Positions 43,524 through 53,826 of a DNA stretch of 64,000 bases are shown here, piece by piece (within the stretch, counting starts at the first letter, position 1; every line of letters starts with the position of its first letter). A program made the position numbers and the translations under genes. Source of the stretch: Acetobacter aceti (GTDB lineage Bacteria; Pseudomonadota; Alphaproteobacteria; Acetobacterales; Acetobacteraceae); contig NZ_CP014692.1 of NCBI RefSeq assembly GCF_002005445.1, forward strand, positions 1,674,001-1,738,000, given 5' to 3'. The notes beneath the pieces are model-generated. The model made no database searches, was not told the origin of the DNA, and worked only from the letters and a program-made list of their open reading frames with translations.

Positions 43524-45353
43524 TCAGGTAGACAAATCCCGGATGAAAAAGGTCGTATTTTCACGTCCCTGCCACGTATCAACACGGAGCCATCCCACAA
43601 TATTCAGTGTAGGCCGGGCAAGATTTTCCAATGTATTCATTATGGCGTCATTTTTGACGTTAAACATGACTGCGTTGATTTTGCGATTGCCGTCCCCGGA
43701 CAATGTCAGGCGCACAGAACGTTTGTTCGCGCCGATCCGAAAGAAACGGTCGACCTTGACGTCTGCGATAGCAAGAACCGGTTCCTCGTTGCCCTGTCCA
43801 AAAGGCGCCAACACACCCAGTGCTTTTGCAAGTTCTGGCGTTGCGGCACTGGGTGGGATGATTGCATCCACCGAGAGAAAAGGTTTTTTGGGATAGGATC
43901 TTACCGCTTCGAAACGATTATTCAGGAAAGTTTGGAATGCGGAAAGGTTCTCCTGTGCAAGTGTAAAGCCGCAGGCAGCAGCATGGCCACCAGCTGCAAT
44001 GAGCAGGCCGTGTTCCTTGGCGGCGATGACGGCGGCTCCCACGTCAAAGCCGGAAACTGAGCGCCCGGACCCTTTGAGTTTTCCGAGTTCGTCTTCGGAA
44101 GCCACAAAGGAAGGACGATTGAATTCATCTTTGATACGACTGGCAACAATTCCGACGACACCGGCATGCCAGTCAGGACTTGTCACCAGAAGCGCCGCAT
44201 TCCCGGCCTCGAACTGGAGGCTGGCCTGTTCCATTGCAGCATCCAGAATGCCTGCTTCCACATCCTGCCGCTTGCGGTTGACGTCGTTGAGTCGTTCAGC
44301 CATCTGACGAGCGGAATAGTCATCTTCGGCAGCCAGCAGCCTGAAACCGAGATCCGATTCAGCGATCCGTCCGCCTGCATTGATCCGCGGTCCCAATGCA
44401 AAGCCGCAAGAAAAAGCATTGGGTTTTTCAACAACACTTGCAACGTCCATCAGAGTGCGTAGTCCGGTGCGCTGACGCTGACCCATCACGCGCAACCCCT
44501 GATGCACAAAGGCGCGATTGAGATCCTGTAAGGGCATAACGTCGCAAATCGTCGCCAGTGCGACCAGATCCAGACAGGCAAGCAGATCTGGCTCTGGGCG
44601 ATCTTCGGAGAAATATCCGTTGCGACGCAAGGCTCTCGTCGTTGCAATCAGCGTGACAAAGGTGAGAGCCGCAGCGCAGAGATCATTCAGGCCGGACGTG
44701 CATTCAGGCTGGTTGGGATTGACCAGAGCATGAATGTCGGGAAGTGACAGTTCTGCCTTGTGATGGTCGATGACAACCACATCAGCTTTCTGATTCAAGC
44801 ATGCCAGAATGGCGGCGGCGGCCGTGCCACAATCCAGACAGACGACGAGAGACGCTCCACGTTCCACCAGACCAAGAAGGGCTGGCTCATTAGGGCCGTA
44901 ACCTTCCTTCATCCGGTCAGGAATATGAGTATGAACAACACATCCAAACTGACGGAGATAGTTTGTCAGGAGAGCAGAAGAGCAGGCTCCATCGACATCA
45001 TAATCACCGAGGATGCCGACTGTTTCATGGTTTTCTACAGCCCGGGCCAGACGTGTGGCGGCGGTGTCCATGTCTTTCAGGCTGGAAGGGTCGGGCAGAA
45101 AAGTTCTCAGCCGTGGCTCAATGAAAGCGGACACCGTTTCCGCTCTCAGTCCCCGCATCGCCATGACGCGGGCCACAATTTCGGGAAGACCACAGGACTG
45201 GGCGATAGCGCTTCCCAGTCGGCGTGTGGCGGCGTCATCAGCGCCCTTTCGCCACACCCACCGATGGCCCAGAAGGCTTTCTGTCACCCCAAGAACAGGT
45301 TCTGGAAGAGCGTTATCCCCGATCTTCTTCAAGGCGTTTTCTTCCAGAATCAT
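43524..45353 (-). CDS. recJ: Single-stranded-DNA-specific exonuclease RecJ
   Basis: 609 residues from the ATG at 45353, 22 bases after glpX. The DHH phosphoesterase motifs are present: VGILGDYDVDGACSSALL, VCLDCGTAAA, VVVIDHHKAELS and the DHHA1 region with AAGGHAAACGFTLA (GGH). The C-terminal OB fold follows. RecJ degrades single strands 5' to 3' in recombination and mismatch repair. In Alphaproteobacteria recJ often follows glpX and hom, as here. Confidence 0.95.
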   Translation of the reverse strand: MILEENALKKIGDNALPEPVLGVTESLLGHRWVWRKGADDAATRRLGSAIAQSCGLPEIVARVMAMRGLRAETVSAFIEPRLRTFLPDPSSLKDMDTAATRLARAVENHETVGILGDYDVDGACSSALLTNYLRQFGCVVHTHIPDRMKEGYGPNEPALLGLVERGASLVVCLDCGTAAAAILACLNQKADVVVIDHHKAELSLPDIHALVNPNQPECTSGLNDLCAAALTFVTLIATTRALRRNGYFSEDRPEPDLLACLDLVALATICDVMPLQDLNRAFVHQGLRVMGQRQRTGLRTLMDVASVVEKPNAFSCGFALGPRINAGGRIAESDLGFRLLAAEDDYSARQMAERLNDVNRKRQDVEAGILDAAMEQASLQFEAGNAALLVTSPDWHAGVVGIVASRIKDEFNRPSFVASEDELGKLKGSGRSVSGFDVGAAVIAAKEHGLLIAAGGHAAACGFTLAQENLSAFQTFLNNRFEAVRSYPKKPFLSVDAIIPPSAATPELAKALGVLAPFGQGNEEPVLAIADVKVDRFFRIGANKRSVRLTLSGDGNRKINAVMFNVKNDAIMNTLENLARPTLNIVGWLRVDTWQGRENTTFFIRDLST

Positions 45354-45375
45354 CTTGCGAACCGCGAAGAAAGAG

Positions 45376-46374
45376 TCAGGAAACGCTCCAGGTCTTGGTG
45401 TTGTAGTTGTGGAACCCTTCAATAAAGCGAAGAGTGCCAGACTTCGAACGCATGACCAGAGAGTGTGTCACTGCACGGTGCGGCATACGCTTCACGCCCT
45501 TCAGCAGGAACCCGCTGGTCACACCCGTGGCGGAGAAAAGCACATCTCCTGCAGCAAGATCATGCAGCCCCAGCTTGCGGTCGGGCTGCTTGTTCGGGTT
45601 CATCTTCTGGGCGCGCTCACGCTGCGTATCGTCTTCAAACATCAGGCGGGCCTGCATCTGGCCACCCATGCAACGGACAGCAGCGGCGGCAAGGACACCC
45701 TCAGGCGCGCCGCCGGAGCCAGCGTAAATATCAACTGACGATGTCTCAAGACAGGCTGCAATACCTGCCGCCACATCGCCATCGGAAATCAGGCGAACGC
45801 GGGCGCCCGCTTCACGGGTCTTGGCAATCAGCTCTTCATGACGCTCACGCTCGAGCGCGCACAGCGTGATGTCACCGATATGCCGACCGCGCGCCTTCGC
45901 AAGGTTGCGAAGATTTTCACCAATCGCCCCGTCAAGGTCGATCACATCGTCTGGGAGACCCGCGCCGACAATCAGCTTGTCCATGTAGACGTCAGGCGCA
46001 TGCAGGAAGTTCCCACGCTCGGCGAGCGCCACGACCGTAATCGCGTTCGGCATATCCTTGGCGCAGAGATTGGTGCCTTCCAGCGGATCGACAGCAATGT
46101 CCATCGCAGGGCCACCAGCGCCGACTTTTTCACCGATATACAGCATCGGCGCTTCATCCATCTCGCCTTCACCGATGACGACCGTGCCGTCAATCGCGAC
46201 CGTATCGAACGCCTTGCGCATGGCTTCCACCGCAGCGCCATCGGCATCGTTCTTCTTGCCGCGACCGGTCCAGTGCGCGGACGCCACAGCGGCGGCTTCC
46301 GTGACACGAACAAGCTCAAGGGCCAGATTTCGGTCCGAGACGACGTAGGACTGGGAATTCGTTTCGGTCGACAT
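45376..46374 (-). CDS. glpX: Fructose-1,6-bisphosphatase, class II
   Basis: 332 residues from the ATG at 46374. The metal and substrate motifs of GlpX are present: VVIGEGEMDEAPML, DIAVDPLEGTNLCA (DPLEGT), and GSGGAPEGVLAAAA with CMGGQMQARL. It removes the 1-phosphate of fructose-1,6-bisphosphate for gluconeogenesis, and in some bacteria also hydrolyses sedoheptulose-1,7-bisphosphate. It lies between hom and recJ in the same direction, 95 bp after hom. Confidence 0.96.
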   Translation of the reverse strand: MSTETNSQSYVVSDRNLALELVRVTEAAAVASAHWTGRGKKNDADGAAVEAMRKAFDTVAIDGTVVIGEGEMDEAPMLYIGEKVGAGGPAMDIAVDPLEGTNLCAKDMPNAITVVALAERGNFLHAPDVYMDKLIVGAGLPDDVIDLDGAIGENLRNLAKARGRHIGDITLCALERERHEELIAKTREAGARVRLISDGDVAAGIAACLETSSVDIYAGSGGAPEGVLAAAAVRCMGGQMQARLMFEDDTQRERAQKMNPNKQPDRKLGLHDLAAGDVLFSATGVTSGFLLKGVKRMPHRAVTHSLVMRSKSGTLRFIEGFHNYNTKTWSVS

Positions 46375-46469
46375 ATCTGTTTCTCCGTTCAGAGGATTTA
46401 CGTGCCTGAATGCTGTGTTGGAAGTCGATGGTACCACCCGCTGGAGGTGGGGTCGAGAGGAGGACGAAA

Positions 46470-47792
46470 TCAGAAGTTTTCGATGCGGATCAGCACAGGC
46501 TCGGCTGACACGACATCCAGAGCAGCAATGCGCTGGCGGGCGGCCTGCATCGCACTTTCTTCCGTCGGATGCGTGACCAGCACCAGTGGCACGTTCTGAG
46601 CCTGCTTCGCCGAAGGGTGCTGAATCATGCTGCTGAGAGAAACGCCACAATCACGCAGAATGGCGGTGATGTCGGCAATAACGCCAGCGCGGTCAGCAAC
46701 ACTGAGGCGCAGATAGAATGCTCCATGCCATTCAGAGGCCGGACGGCTCTGAGTGGCCTGCAATGTGGCAACATCCGTGCCCCAGACCGGAACAGTGTTA
46801 CCGCGTGCGATGTCGATGATGTCGGCAGCAACCGCGCTGGCAGTCGGTCCTGCCCCCGCACCACGGCCTTCGACCATCAGACGACCGACAAAGGTGCCTT
46901 CCGCGATAACGGCGTTGAACACGCCATCGACCTGAGCGATCGGCGTTGCTTCCGACACGAGGCAGGGTGCGACGCGGGCTTCCACGCCGCGATCCGACTG
47001 GCGAGCCAGACCCAGCAGTTTGATGCGATAGCCAAGCGTGCGGGCAAAAGCCAGATCAAGCGCGCCGATGCTGCGGATGCCTTCGACATGAACGCTGTCA
47101 AATTCGACGGGCTGACCGAAGGCGAGGGAGGCGAGGATCGTCAGTTTGTGAGCTGCGTCGATGCCATCAACGTCCGTGGAAGGGTCTGATTCCGCATAGC
47201 CCAGCTCCTGCGCCTCGGTGAGGACATCGCTGAAGTCACGTCCGGTCTCCCGCATCGCCGTCAGGATGTAGTTGCAGGTGCCGTTCAGGATGCCGCCGAT
47301 GGACAGCAGGCGGTCGGCAGCCAGACCTTCACGGACGGTCTTGATAGCGGGGATGCCGCCAGCCACAGCGGCCTCAAACAGCAGCGGCGCAGTATTGGCG
47401 GCACTCAGACGGGCGAGTCTGTCGCCATGTACGGCCAACAGCGCCTTGTTGGCCGTAACAACAGCCTTGCCCGCTTTCAGGGCGGCTTCGACAAGAGCGC
47501 GGGCGGCGCCTTCAGACCCGCCGATCAGTTCGACAACCACATCGACATTCGGGTCAGCAGCCAGATCAACAGCGTTGCTGTGCCAGGTGAGGGCACTGAG
47601 ATCGATACCGCGATCACGTGCCCTGTCACGCGCGGCGACGGCCGTAATTTCGATCGGACGGCCAGCACGGGCCGTAATGATATCCGCGTTGTCACGCAGG
47701 AGAACAGCAAGACCGGCACCCACTGTGCCGAGACCCGCCACGCCAAGGCGCAACGGGGTTTTGGAAGCGACGTCTCCTTTAGACGGACTCAC
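46470..47792 (-). CDS. hom: Homoserine dehydrogenase
   Basis: 440 residues. The Rossmann motif GVAGLGTVGAGL at the N-terminus, the catalytic region GTCNYILTAMRETGRDFSDV and ESDPSTDVDGIDAAHKL, and a C-terminal ACT domain (RAGVIADITAILRDCGVSLS) give the standard form that reduces aspartate semialdehyde to homoserine and is feedback-regulated by threonine. Its start overlaps the alaC stop by four bases (ATGA), so both come from one mRNA. Confidence 0.96.
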   Translation of the reverse strand: MSPSKGDVASKTPLRLGVAGLGTVGAGLAVLLRDNADIITARAGRPIEITAVAARDRARDRGIDLSALTWHSNAVDLAADPNVDVVVELIGGSEGAARALVEAALKAGKAVVTANKALLAVHGDRLARLSAANTAPLLFEAAVAGGIPAIKTVREGLAADRLLSIGGILNGTCNYILTAMRETGRDFSDVLTEAQELGYAESDPSTDVDGIDAAHKLTILASLAFGQPVEFDSVHVEGIRSIGALDLAFARTLGYRIKLLGLARQSDRGVEARVAPCLVSEATPIAQVDGVFNAVIAEGTFVGRLMVEGRGAGAGPTASAVAADIIDIARGNTVPVWGTDVATLQATQSRPASEWHGAFYLRLSVADRAGVIADITAILRDCGVSLSSMIQHPSAKQAQNVPLVLVTHPTEESAMQAARQRIAALDVVSAEPVLIRIENF

Positions 47793-49033
47793 GACGCGGT
47801 ATCCTCCAGTGTGGACTGTTTCTGTTGCGAGCCCTGATGGGCAGGGCCGTTAATTCCGTGGGCGTTCAGGAAGCTCTTGATGGCGCGGGTCGCCTGACGC
47901 AGACGCTGGGTGTTTTCCACCAGCCCGATACGCACGAAGCCTTCACCATGTTCACCGAAGCCGAGACCCGGAGCGACGGCGACGCCAGCCTCCTGCAGCA
48001 GCAGCTTGGAGAACGCTACGCTGCCCATGTCGCGGAATTTCTCCGGAATGGGAGCCCAGGCGAACATTGAGCCTTCAGGTCTGGGGACATCCCATCCCGC
48101 AGCGTCGAGCCCACGCAGCAGCACATCCCGTCGATCCTTGTAGAGCTGGCGGATCTCCGCCACGCAATCCTGCGGACCGCTGAGAGCGGCGACAGCGGCG
48201 ACCTGAATCGGTGTGAAAGCGCCGTAATCGAGGTAGGACTTGATCCGCGCCAGCGCGTCGATCAGGCGTGGATTGCCAGCCGCGAAACCCATCCGCCAGC
48301 CCGCCATCGAATAGGTCTTGGACAGCGAGGTGAACTCGACGGCAATATCCTTGGCGCCCTCGACCGCCAGAATGGAGGGTGGCACGAGATCACCGAAATA
48401 GATCTCGGCATAGGCAAGATCGGACAGGATAAAGATTTCTTCACGGCGACAGAATTTCACGATTTCCTTGTAGAAATCGAGATCCGCCAGATACGCCGTC
48501 GGGTTGGACGGGAAGTTCACGATCAGCGCGGTCGGCTTGGGTACCGAATGACGCACGGCACGCTCAAGGGCGCGCAGCATCTCGTCATCGGGATAGGCCG
48601 GGATCGAACGCACGGACGCGCCCGCAATGATGAAGCCGAACTGATGGATCGGGTAGGACGGGTTCGGAACCAGAATGGTGTCGCCCGGGCTCGTGATGGC
48701 TGACGCCAGATTGGCGAGACCTTCCTTGGAGCCCAGCGTCGCGATGACTTCCGTGTCCGGATCAAGCTTCACATTGAAACGGCGGTCATAATAACCGGCC
48801 AGAGCCTTGCGCAGGCCGGGAATGCCACGGCTGACCGAATACCCATGACTGCGTGGGTCCGCGACGGTCTCCACAAGCTTCTTCACGATATGCGAGGGAG
48901 TCGGGCTGTCCGGGTTTCCCATGCCGAGGTCAATGATATCCTCGCCCCGCGCTCGGGCCGCGGCCTTGGCTTTGTTGACCTCCGCGAAAACGTAGGGAGG
49001 AAGGCGACGGATACGATGGAACTCTTCGGTCAT
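47789..49033 (-). CDS. alaC: Aminotransferase, alanine transaminase AlaC-like
   Basis: 414 residues of PLP fold type I. The lysine that binds PLP is in SLSKTYSMAGWRMGFA, and IIDLGMGNPDSPTPSHIV, PNPSYPIHQFGF and ALIVNFPSNPTAYLAD are characteristic of the AlaC/YfdZ group of class I aminotransferases. It makes alanine from pyruvate and glutamate, or acts in the diaminopimelate or methionine routes. The overlap with hom suggests a role in amino-acid synthesis. It heads the alaC-hom-glpX-recJ transcript. Confidence 0.93.
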   Translation of the reverse strand: MTEEFHRIRRLPPYVFAEVNKAKAAARARGEDIIDLGMGNPDSPTPSHIVKKLVETVADPRSHGYSVSRGIPGLRKALAGYYDRRFNVKLDPDTEVIATLGSKEGLANLASAITSPGDTILVPNPSYPIHQFGFIIAGASVRSIPAYPDDEMLRALERAVRHSVPKPTALIVNFPSNPTAYLADLDFYKEIVKFCRREEIFILSDLAYAEIYFGDLVPPSILAVEGAKDIAVEFTSLSKTYSMAGWRMGFAAGNPRLIDALARIKSYLDYGAFTPIQVAAVAALSGPQDCVAEIRQLYKDRRDVLLRGLDAAGWDVPRPEGSMFAWAPIPEKFRDMGSVAFSKLLLQEAGVAVAPGLGFGEHGEGFVRIGLVENTQRLRQATRAIKSFLNAHGINGPAHQGSQQKQSTLEDTAS

Positions 49034-49273
49034 GACCGGACTGTCCTGAGTGGCTCTTACGGCTCTTGTTGCCGGAATGGCGGGGGAAAAAAGGTATAGG
49101 AAGGGATGAAGGTGGTGGCAAGGTGATGCGTCTCACTGAGATCACACTTTCCGTATCACGGATGTCAAATTCCATCTGATGATGGAGATCTTGAAAATCT
49201 GTGTATCCGCGATTTATTGTTTTGAAATCGAAATATTATTTTCCGGTTTTTCCATGATGATCGAGGAATGCCC

Positions 49274-50227
49274 ATGTTCCGCAACACTCCCTTCATAAGG
49301 CGGCTGGTCTGCCTCGCGGTTGCAGCAATGTGTTCCGGCTGCGGGACATCCTCACTCCAGGCAGCTTCTCCTTCATTCAGTCACGTCTATGTTTTTGGCG
49401 ACAGTTACAGTGACAACGGGGCCGCTCTGACAATCTCCGAAGAAGCCGTTAAAGCTAAAATCCCGGATGCGGCTGTACTGCCCGCACCGACCGAGAGCGG
49501 GCTTTACTGGCAGGGAAGATGGAGTAACGGGCCGACAGCCGTGGAACTGCTCGCCCGGAAGATTGGAGCCGGATTGAGCGATTATGCTGTTGGTGGCGCG
49601 CGATGCGGCAGCGGCAATTACTATAGCTGGCTGGATGAGTGGCGTGACACCGGCTTGCGCGGGCAGGTGCTGGGTTTTCTGTCAGGACGTCCGTCTGTTG
49701 ATCCGCGTGCCCTCTATATTGTCGGGGCATCGGCAAATGACTTCTTCCAGAAAGTGGATTTCGCAAAACCTGTCTCGATTCCGGATGCAGCCAGTCAATG
49801 CGCAACCGATGTCATGGACGCCATCACGCTTCTGAAAGAGCGGGGAGCCCGGCACTTTCTGGTCTTTGGTGCTTACGCTCTTGATCGGGTGCCTGCTGTG
49901 GCGGCTAACCACGAAACCGTCATGCAGGCTCGGGAGTTCGAAGATGTCTTTGACCGTACCATGCAGGCGGAATTGACAGGAACATTCAAAGGGACGGGTG
50001 TGACGACTGCGTGGTTTTCCTGGCGGCAGGTTACGGAGGAACTTGTTCATTCGGGGCCGTCTTTAAAACTGGTCGATGTTGAAACGCCCTGTCAGTCTAC
50101 CGTGCCCAAGCCCCGAAAAGCCTGCTCTGACCCCGACGCTCATCTCTGGTGGGATGAATATCATCCGACGCGTCACGCTCATGCCCTTATTGCCACACGA
50201 ATGGTTGAAGCTCTGGAACATCCATGA
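49274..50227 (+). CDS. SGNH/GDSL-family esterase, probable lipoprotein
   Basis: 317 residues from the ATG at 49274, seven bases after GAGGA; an ATG at 49268 is too close to it. The signal sequence LVCLAVAAMCSGC ends in a lipobox-like Cys. Block I of the SGNH hydrolases is FGDSYSDNG with the nucleophile Ser, block III is IVGASANDFF, and block V is WWDEYHPTRHAHA with Asp and His. The protein probably hydrolyses lipid or sugar esters at the outer membrane or in the periplasm, as in the thermolabile-hemolysin/phospholipase group. It is followed by a divergent function, an MFS transporter. Confidence 0.8.
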   Translation: MFRNTPFIRRLVCLAVAAMCSGCGTSSLQAASPSFSHVYVFGDSYSDNGAALTISEEAVKAKIPDAAVLPAPTESGLYWQGRWSNGPTAVELLARKIGAGLSDYAVGGARCGSGNYYSWLDEWRDTGLRGQVLGFLSGRPSVDPRALYIVGASANDFFQKVDFAKPVSIPDAASQCATDVMDAITLLKERGARHFLVFGAYALDRVPAVAANHETVMQAREFEDVFDRTMQAELTGTFKGTGVTTAWFSWRQVTEELVHSGPSLKLVDVETPCQSTVPKPRKACSDPDAHLWWDEYHPTRHAHALIATRMVEALEHP

Positions 50228-50353
50228 TTTTTCGAAAGTTTTCATGAATTCAGAGACTGTGGCCAGTTTCCTCTTCACCGGAACGGTTGTTTTGCCTGCA
50301 CGTCTCATGCTCTGGATGAACATAAGAAAAACAATAAAAGCTGGTAACGCCTC

Positions 50354-51673
50354 ATGTCTGCGCAAAATGTCGGTGAGGCGCATGCGTCTCGGGACAGCCG
50401 TCTGAACCCTGTATTCAGAAAGATTACCCTGCGGCTCATTCCCTATATTTTCGTCTGCTATCTGTTCAATTATCTCGACCGTGTGAATGTCGGGTTCGCC
50501 AAGCTGAGCATGCTGGACAGTCTCCACATGAGCGAGACCGCCTATGGGTTGGGGGCGGGGATTTTCTTTCTGGGCTATATCGCCTGCGGGGTGCCCAGTA
50601 ATCTCATGCTGGCGAAAATCGGCGCCCGACGCTGGCTGGCGCTGATCATGGTGGTGTGGGGCTGGCTTTCAACCAGCCTGATGTTCGTTGAAACAACCTC
50701 GGGCTTTTATATTCTGCGCTTTCTGACTGGTGCCGCGGAAGCGGGTTTCTTTCCGGGCATGGTGCTCTACCTCACACAGTGGTTTCCAGCTCAGCGGCAG
50801 GGCAGGGCGCTCACCCTTTTCATGGCGGCTATCCCGCTTTCCGGTGTTCTCGGAAGCCCGCTTTCCGGGATCATCATGAATCTGTTCAGCAGTGGCAGTC
50901 ATGGTTTTGAGGCGTGGCAGTGGCTGTTCCTGCTTGAAGGCCTGCCAACCGTCCTGCTCGGTGCAGGCATGTTCCTGTTCCTTCGTGATTCTGCCGCCGA
51001 AGTTGCATGGCTGGATGATACAGAGAAAAAGCTGTTGTCGGACACACTGGAGCAGGACCGGAAAAATCGTCCCAAACAGGCATCGGCCAGCTTTTCCGAT
51101 GTCGTGCGCACTCCGGCGATCTGGGCTCTCGGTCTGCTGTATTTCTGTATCCAGAGCAGCGTGTATGCGATCAATTTCTGGCTGCCGACCATTATCAGGA
51201 CTATCGGTTTTCACGATGTGAGCGTCGTTGGCTGGGTGAGCGCCATTCCTTATCTCGGCGCCTGTATCTTCATGATTGCAGCGGGCCGCTCCTCGGACCG
51301 CCACCGGGAGCGCCGCTGGCATCTTGCGGTTCCGCTCCTCATGGCAGCTTTCGGGCTCACCTGCTCCGCTGCGTTTCACGATAACGCGTTGCTCTCGGTT
51401 ACGGGCTTGACCATCGCCACGGCGGGTGCGCTGACCGGCCTGCCGCTTTTCTGGCCACTGAGTAATGGCTTCCTGAGCGCCGAAGCCGCTGCCGGGGGCG
51501 TGGCGCTGATCAATTCGCTCGGGCAGCTGGCGGGGTTTCTGAGCCCGTATTTCGTGGGCTGGATCAAGGATGCAACAGGCAGAACAGATATGGCTCTTTA
51601 CGGTCTTGTGGTGCTGGCTTTGCTCGGGGTGATGGTCGTTCTCAAAATTCCGGCAGAGCGCGTCAGCCGTTGA
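50354..51673 (+). CDS. MFS transporter, anion:cation symporter (ACS) family
   Basis: 439 residues with twelve helices. The early motif NYLDRVNVGFAKLSM and the loop GVPSNLMLAKIGARRWLALIM are the markers of the ACS family, whose members carry organic anions such as tartrate, phthalate, galactonate or glucarate with protons. It starts about 125 bp after the lipase-like gene. The substrate cannot be told. The nearby sugar-acid metabolism of acetic acid bacteria makes a sugar acid a natural guess. Confidence 0.88.
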   Translation: MSAQNVGEAHASRDSRLNPVFRKITLRLIPYIFVCYLFNYLDRVNVGFAKLSMLDSLHMSETAYGLGAGIFFLGYIACGVPSNLMLAKIGARRWLALIMVVWGWLSTSLMFVETTSGFYILRFLTGAAEAGFFPGMVLYLTQWFPAQRQGRALTLFMAAIPLSGVLGSPLSGIIMNLFSSGSHGFEAWQWLFLLEGLPTVLLGAGMFLFLRDSAAEVAWLDDTEKKLLSDTLEQDRKNRPKQASASFSDVVRTPAIWALGLLYFCIQSSVYAINFWLPTIIRTIGFHDVSVVGWVSAIPYLGACIFMIAAGRSSDRHRERRWHLAVPLLMAAFGLTCSAAFHDNALLSVTGLTIATAGALTGLPLFWPLSNGFLSAEAAAGGVALINSLGQLAGFLSPYFVGWIKDATGRTDMALYGLVVLALLGVMVVLKIPAERVSR

Positions 51674-51690
51674 AATCGGGATTGGATTGA

Positions 51691-53763
51691 TCAGTTTTTT
51701 TCGACGGCGAGCGATTTCAGCGAAGCAAGGGTCTGTTTGAGATCGGCGTCGCTGAAACCGGCTTTCTTCGTCAGGGGATCAGACTGCGCAACGGCAGCAA
51801 GAGCGATTCTTTCCTCCGCTCTCAATGACAGGCTGGCGTCGTTATATTCCAGCCACCAGACATTCGCTGCTCCCGCAAGTCGCCTGAGCATGAAGAGGAT
51901 GTCGCCGCAGGTCCTGAGATAGTCAGACCGCCGCAAACCTTCCAGACGTGTCTGCTGATACAGAACCTCGGCTTTGGTGGAGAATGTGCCAGCCTCACGC
52001 CGGGCGTGCTCGATCTCATGCCAGAGCGCTTTTTCTTCTCTGGCGGCCAGCATGGCATAGCGAAGATTGGCCGTGACTGCCGCCATGATCTGCTCCGCCA
52101 GAGAAGGCGCTTTCGTTTCCGGCCAGAGCAGGATACAGGCGGCCAGTCCCACCAGACTGCCTATGGTGTTGTTGGCGGCGCGTGAAAGCGCCACGTCCCA
52201 GCCATGAGTCGTGCTGACAAGGTCGGTGACGAGCACGAACAACTGGGTCATGAACATGACGCACAATGTGTAATTCACACTCCGCAGGGCAATCGTCACA
52301 GCGGCCAGCGGGAAGATGAGTAGCAAAATCACCGGTATGGGCAGCGTCACACCCATGATGGCCGCAAGAAGACCACCAGCCATGCTGCCCGCCACACGCT
52401 CCAGTGCGCGGGGCAGGGTCACGTTCACACTGGGCTGGATGACCACGACAACGGCCATCATCGCCCAGTAGGCGTAGGGCAGATCAAGCCAGAGGGCGAT
52501 GGCGTAGGCAATCAGCACCGCGACGGAGAGGCGCGCGGCATGCCTCACGAAAATGGCAGTTGGCCAGCGCTGTCCCTTGGCCATCGCCGGGCTGATTGCA
52601 CTCTGTTCGCCTTCAGGTGCGCTGCGCCACGTCTGCTGAAGATCTGTGAGGGCGTCCGCGCACAGATGCGCACAGCGGGCAAACAGGTCGCCATCGCGTG
52701 GGCCTGCGGTGCGCAGGAAACGGATCTGGCGTGTCAGGCACTCCGGTCGCGGTTGTGGGCTGGCGATTTCGCGCGCCGCACGCCTCAGGGTAGCAGCCAT
52801 CAGTCCGGCTGTCCGGCGAGCGATCGGGGGCAGGGATGCGGTGAAAGCCGCATGTTCCAGGCCCATGGCAGCAACGAAAATCCGGTCACCCGCTTCCACT
52901 GTGCGCAGGAGCGTTCCATGAGTGCGATTATTCAGTACATCCTCTGAAAGCATCTCCACACGTTTGCGGGCCTGCTCGATCCGGTTGCGGATATCGCGTC
53001 TGTAAGAGCTGATCTCATGATAGAGCGTGTCGTGGTCGAGCGCGTTATGTTCGGCGATCAGCAGCAGCCGGCTGATCATGTTCGCCTGCTCGCGAAAAAT
53101 CGCGGCACACGCCTGTCTCTGTGGAACATACGGATCGACGGGCCATGCGAAGACGCAGATCAGGGCCGCCCAGACAGAACCACCGACAAACATGCCGGCA
53201 AGATGCACGCCTCCCGGCGGTGTCTGCGGATAGCAGACGGCCACCACGGCAACGATGGCGGCAAGAACGCTGATCTGCGTGGCGACCGGTCCCCGTTGTC
53301 TTGCCAGTCCGCAGATGAAAATGCAGACGCCCAGAGCGATAAAGACCGGCGCCCGACCATAGCCTGAGGCGACGGACAGCAATCCCGTGATCAGGGTGCC
53401 GGAAGAACCGAATTTCAGCAGGGTCGCCAGTCTGAGGCGGATCAGGCCACCGGGATCGACAAGACATGTCCAGAACGCCGCAAAGGCGGACCAGGCCATG
53501 ATCGGGAGATTCAGATACCACGCCAGCAGCATTACCGAACCGACGGCTACACCCGCCCGGAGCCCTTCGCGCACGCCGATCTGTTCCGGCGTGATGCTGA
53601 TTGCGCGCACATCAAGCCAGTGCGTGACGGCTGGAGGCATCATGCCACCGGCCAGTTGCATGGTGAAACGGTTGATGCGTCGGCGAAGAGAGCGAGGGCT
53701 GGTTTTCATCGGACCGAACGCAATATAAAAAAGTGAACTGTCACGATAGTGTGAGGTTGCCAC
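51691..53763 (-). CDS. FUSC family efflux protein (AaeB/YccS-like)
   Basis: 690 residues with two sets of hydrophobic helices separated by a cytoplasmic region of about 200 residues (ISSYRRDIRNRIEQARKRVE). The second set has YAYWAMMAVVVVIQPSVNVT and ALERVAGSMAGGLLAA, which are typical of the fusaric-acid-resistance (FUSC) domain. AaeB-type proteins expel aromatic acids together with a membrane-fusion partner; no such partner (AaeA) is visible next to it. It is transcribed alone and converges with the MFS gene. Confidence 0.87.
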   Translation of the reverse strand: MATSHYRDSSLFYIAFGPMKTSPRSLRRRINRFTMQLAGGMMPPAVTHWLDVRAISITPEQIGVREGLRAGVAVGSVMLLAWYLNLPIMAWSAFAAFWTCLVDPGGLIRLRLATLLKFGSSGTLITGLLSVASGYGRAPVFIALGVCIFICGLARQRGPVATQISVLAAIVAVVAVCYPQTPPGGVHLAGMFVGGSVWAALICVFAWPVDPYVPQRQACAAIFREQANMISRLLLIAEHNALDHDTLYHEISSYRRDIRNRIEQARKRVEMLSEDVLNNRTHGTLLRTVEAGDRIFVAAMGLEHAAFTASLPPIARRTAGLMAATLRRAAREIASPQPRPECLTRQIRFLRTAGPRDGDLFARCAHLCADALTDLQQTWRSAPEGEQSAISPAMAKGQRWPTAIFVRHAARLSVAVLIAYAIALWLDLPYAYWAMMAVVVVIQPSVNVTLPRALERVAGSMAGGLLAAIMGVTLPIPVILLLIFPLAAVTIALRSVNYTLCVMFMTQLFVLVTDLVSTTHGWDVALSRAANNTIGSLVGLAACILLWPETKAPSLAEQIMAAVTANLRYAMLAAREEKALWHEIEHARREAGTFSTKAEVLYQQTRLEGLRRSDYLRTCGDILFMLRRLAGAANVWWLEYNDASLSLRAEERIALAAVAQSDPLTKKAGFSDADLKQTLASLKSLAVEKN

Positions 53764-53826
53764 AAACGCGAGAATTATGTCGCAGAACGACTGGCGAGAG
53801 CGCCTTTTACGAAGAATATGGACTTC

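Noticed and set aside
50669..51379. 236-codon minus-strand frame inside the ACS-family MFS gene
   Set aside because: Antisense to a convincing transporter, no ribosome site and no recognisable motif.
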